Position numbers and translations under genes: made by a program
Notes under the pieces: model-generated
Database searches by the model: none
What the model saw: only the letters and a program-made list of their open reading frames with translations
What the model was told of the DNA's origin: nothing
Shown here: positions 4,700 to 5,570 of the stretch, in pieces
Position numbering within the stretch: position 1 is the stretch's first letter
Layout: the number at the start of each line of letters is the position of its first letter
DNA from: Firmicutes bacterium CAG:170
Lineage (GTDB): Bacteria; Bacillota; Clostridia; Oscillospirales; Oscillospiraceae
Direction of reading: 5' to 3'
DNA length: 5,570 nucleotides
Assembly: GCA_000436735.1 (NCBI GenBank)
Contig: FR887165.1
Location: forward strand, 4,482 to 10,051

Positions 4700-5570
4700 G
4701 ATCCTGATTGTTGGCGGTGGCCCGGCCGGTCTGACGGCGGCAATTTATGCCGCCCGTGCCGGTAAGCATGTGGCTGTTCTGGAGAGAGGATCGACCGGCG
4801 GGCAGATCATATCCGCGCCGCTGGTGGAAAACTATCCGGGCATTCCTTCGGTTTCCGGCGCGGAGCTTGCCCGGCAGATGACCGAACAGGCGTGCGCATT
4901 CGGCGCGGAGATCGTTTATACAGAGGCGGTGGGGCTTGAGAAAACGTCAGCGGGCTTCCGGGTCCTCTGCATGGATGGCGTCCGGGAGGCAAAAGCGGTC
5001 ATCCTTGCGACCGGTGCGGCGCACCGGTCACTGGGGCTTGCGGCGGAAGATGCGCTTATCGGCTGCGGCGTGTCTTACTGCGCACTTTGTGACGGTGCAT
5101 TTTATGAGGGCGCAGACGTTGCGGTCGTGGGCGGCGGTGAGACCGCGCTTCAGGACGCGCTCTTTCTGGCAAGCACCTGCCGGAGCGTCACGCTGATCCA
5201 CCGGCGTGACAGCTTCCGCGCTGGCGCGCAGCTCGTCAGCCGCGCGGAACGGCAGGAGAATATCCGCATCCTGCGAGGCCGTACGGTAGAGAAGCTCGTC
5301 TGGTCGGACGAGGCCCTGCAAGGCCTGCTTCTGATGAACCTCAAGACAGGGCAGACGGAGCAGCTCGACGTGGAGGGCCTGTTCGTGGCGGTCGGGCAGG
5401 TGCCGCAGAGCGCGCCCTTCGCAGATGCTGTTGCGCAGGAAAACGGATACTATCTGGCAGGGGAGGATGCAAAAACAAGCCTGCCGGGTGTCTTTGCAGC
5501 CGGAGACGGACGAAAAAAACAGGTGCGTCAGCTCACGACTGCCGTTTCGGACGGCACGGCGGCTGCAATC
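4692..5570 (+). CDS. trxB: Thioredoxin reductase (NADPH, FAD), 3'-truncated by window edge
   Basis: This low-molecular-weight thioredoxin reductase passes electrons from NADPH through FAD and a redox disulfide to thioredoxin or a related redoxin. The 293 visible codons have no stop; the family is usually about 300-315 residues, so only the last 10-20 residues are missing. Seen in order: FAD-binding GGGPAG (8-13); GGQI and NYPG (36-50), as in other TrxRs; redox centre CALCDG (C130, C133; the usual form is CATCDG); NADPH-binding VVGGGETA (145-152); HRRDSFRA (170-177), whose arginines recognise the 2'-phosphate of NADPH; and AGDGR (270-274) with RQLTTAVSDG near the end, the second FAD signature. 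The intact NADPH motifs argue against the ferredoxin/flavin-dependent TrxR variants found in some clostridia. No separate thioredoxin gene is visible here, so the redoxin domain on NrdD, encoded just upstream and overlapping by 8 bases, is the obvious partner. Identity is very firm; partner choice is inferred. Confidence 0.96.
   Translation, partial: MYEILIVGGGPAGLTAAIYAARAGKHVAVLERGSTGGQIISAPLVENYPGIPSVSGAELARQMTEQACAFGAEIVYTEAVGLEKTSAGFRVLCMDGVREAKAVILATGAAHRSLGLAAEDALIGCGVSYCALCDGAFYEGADVAVVGGGETALQDALFLASTCRSVTLIHRRDSFRAGAQLVSRAERQENIRILRGRTVEKLVWSDEALQGLLLMNLKTGQTEQLDVEGLFVAVGQVPQSAPFADAVAQENGYYLAGEDAKTSLPGVFAAGDGRKKQVRQLTTAVSDGTAAAI

Overview
The window suggests an anaerobic, moderately GC-rich member of the Bacillota, most likely a gut Oscillospiraceae-type clostridium. 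The reasons are a class III (oxygen-sensitive, glycyl-radical) ribonucleotide reductase with its radical-SAM activase, purine-rich Shine-Dalgarno sites (AAAGGAGG, AAAGGAG), sigma-A-type promoters, and an intergenic fold-back repeat. The genus assignment is an inference from overall look; no marker gene is present. All recognised genes are on the + strand.

Layout. (1) 1-470: the 3' part of a TetR-family regulator gene that begins before the window. (2) 471-798: a 328-base gap. It holds a 160-bp palindromic element (511-670) with perfect 17-bp terminal inverted repeats, and directly after it an extended -10 promoter (671-700). (3) 799-1527: a six-helix membrane protein resembling the aromatic-acid-exporter/FUSC families. 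(4) 1500-2189: the anaerobic RNR activating enzyme (NrdG2 type), overlapping the membrane protein gene by 28 nt. (5) 2190-2332: a compact regulatory region with two NrdR-box-like operators 32 bp apart, a TTGACA/TAAAAT promoter whose -35 lies in the second box, a perfect 14-bp-stem hairpin over the predicted transcription start, and a strong RBS. (6) 2333-4699: nrdD, encoding an ATP-cone, the catalytic barrel, a zinc site and a glycyl-radical loop, with a glutaredoxin-like domain (CPNC) fused at the C-terminus. (7) 4692-5570: thioredoxin reductase, overlapping nrdD by 8 nt and cut off by the window edge about 10-20 residues before its expected end.

How it fits together. NrdG would use S-adenosylmethionine and a 4Fe-4S cluster to make the glycyl radical on NrdD, which then makes deoxynucleotides without oxygen. 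The gene order suggests how NrdD is re-reduced: NADPH to thioredoxin reductase, to the glutaredoxin-like domain carried on NrdD, to the active-site cysteines. Formate, used by the E. coli enzyme, would not be needed. The nrdD-trxB unit appears to be under NrdR (dNTP/ATP-sensing) repression, while nrdG seems to be transcribed separately with the membrane protein gene. The most interesting points are the fused-redoxin reductase operon and the palindromic element abutting a promoter.
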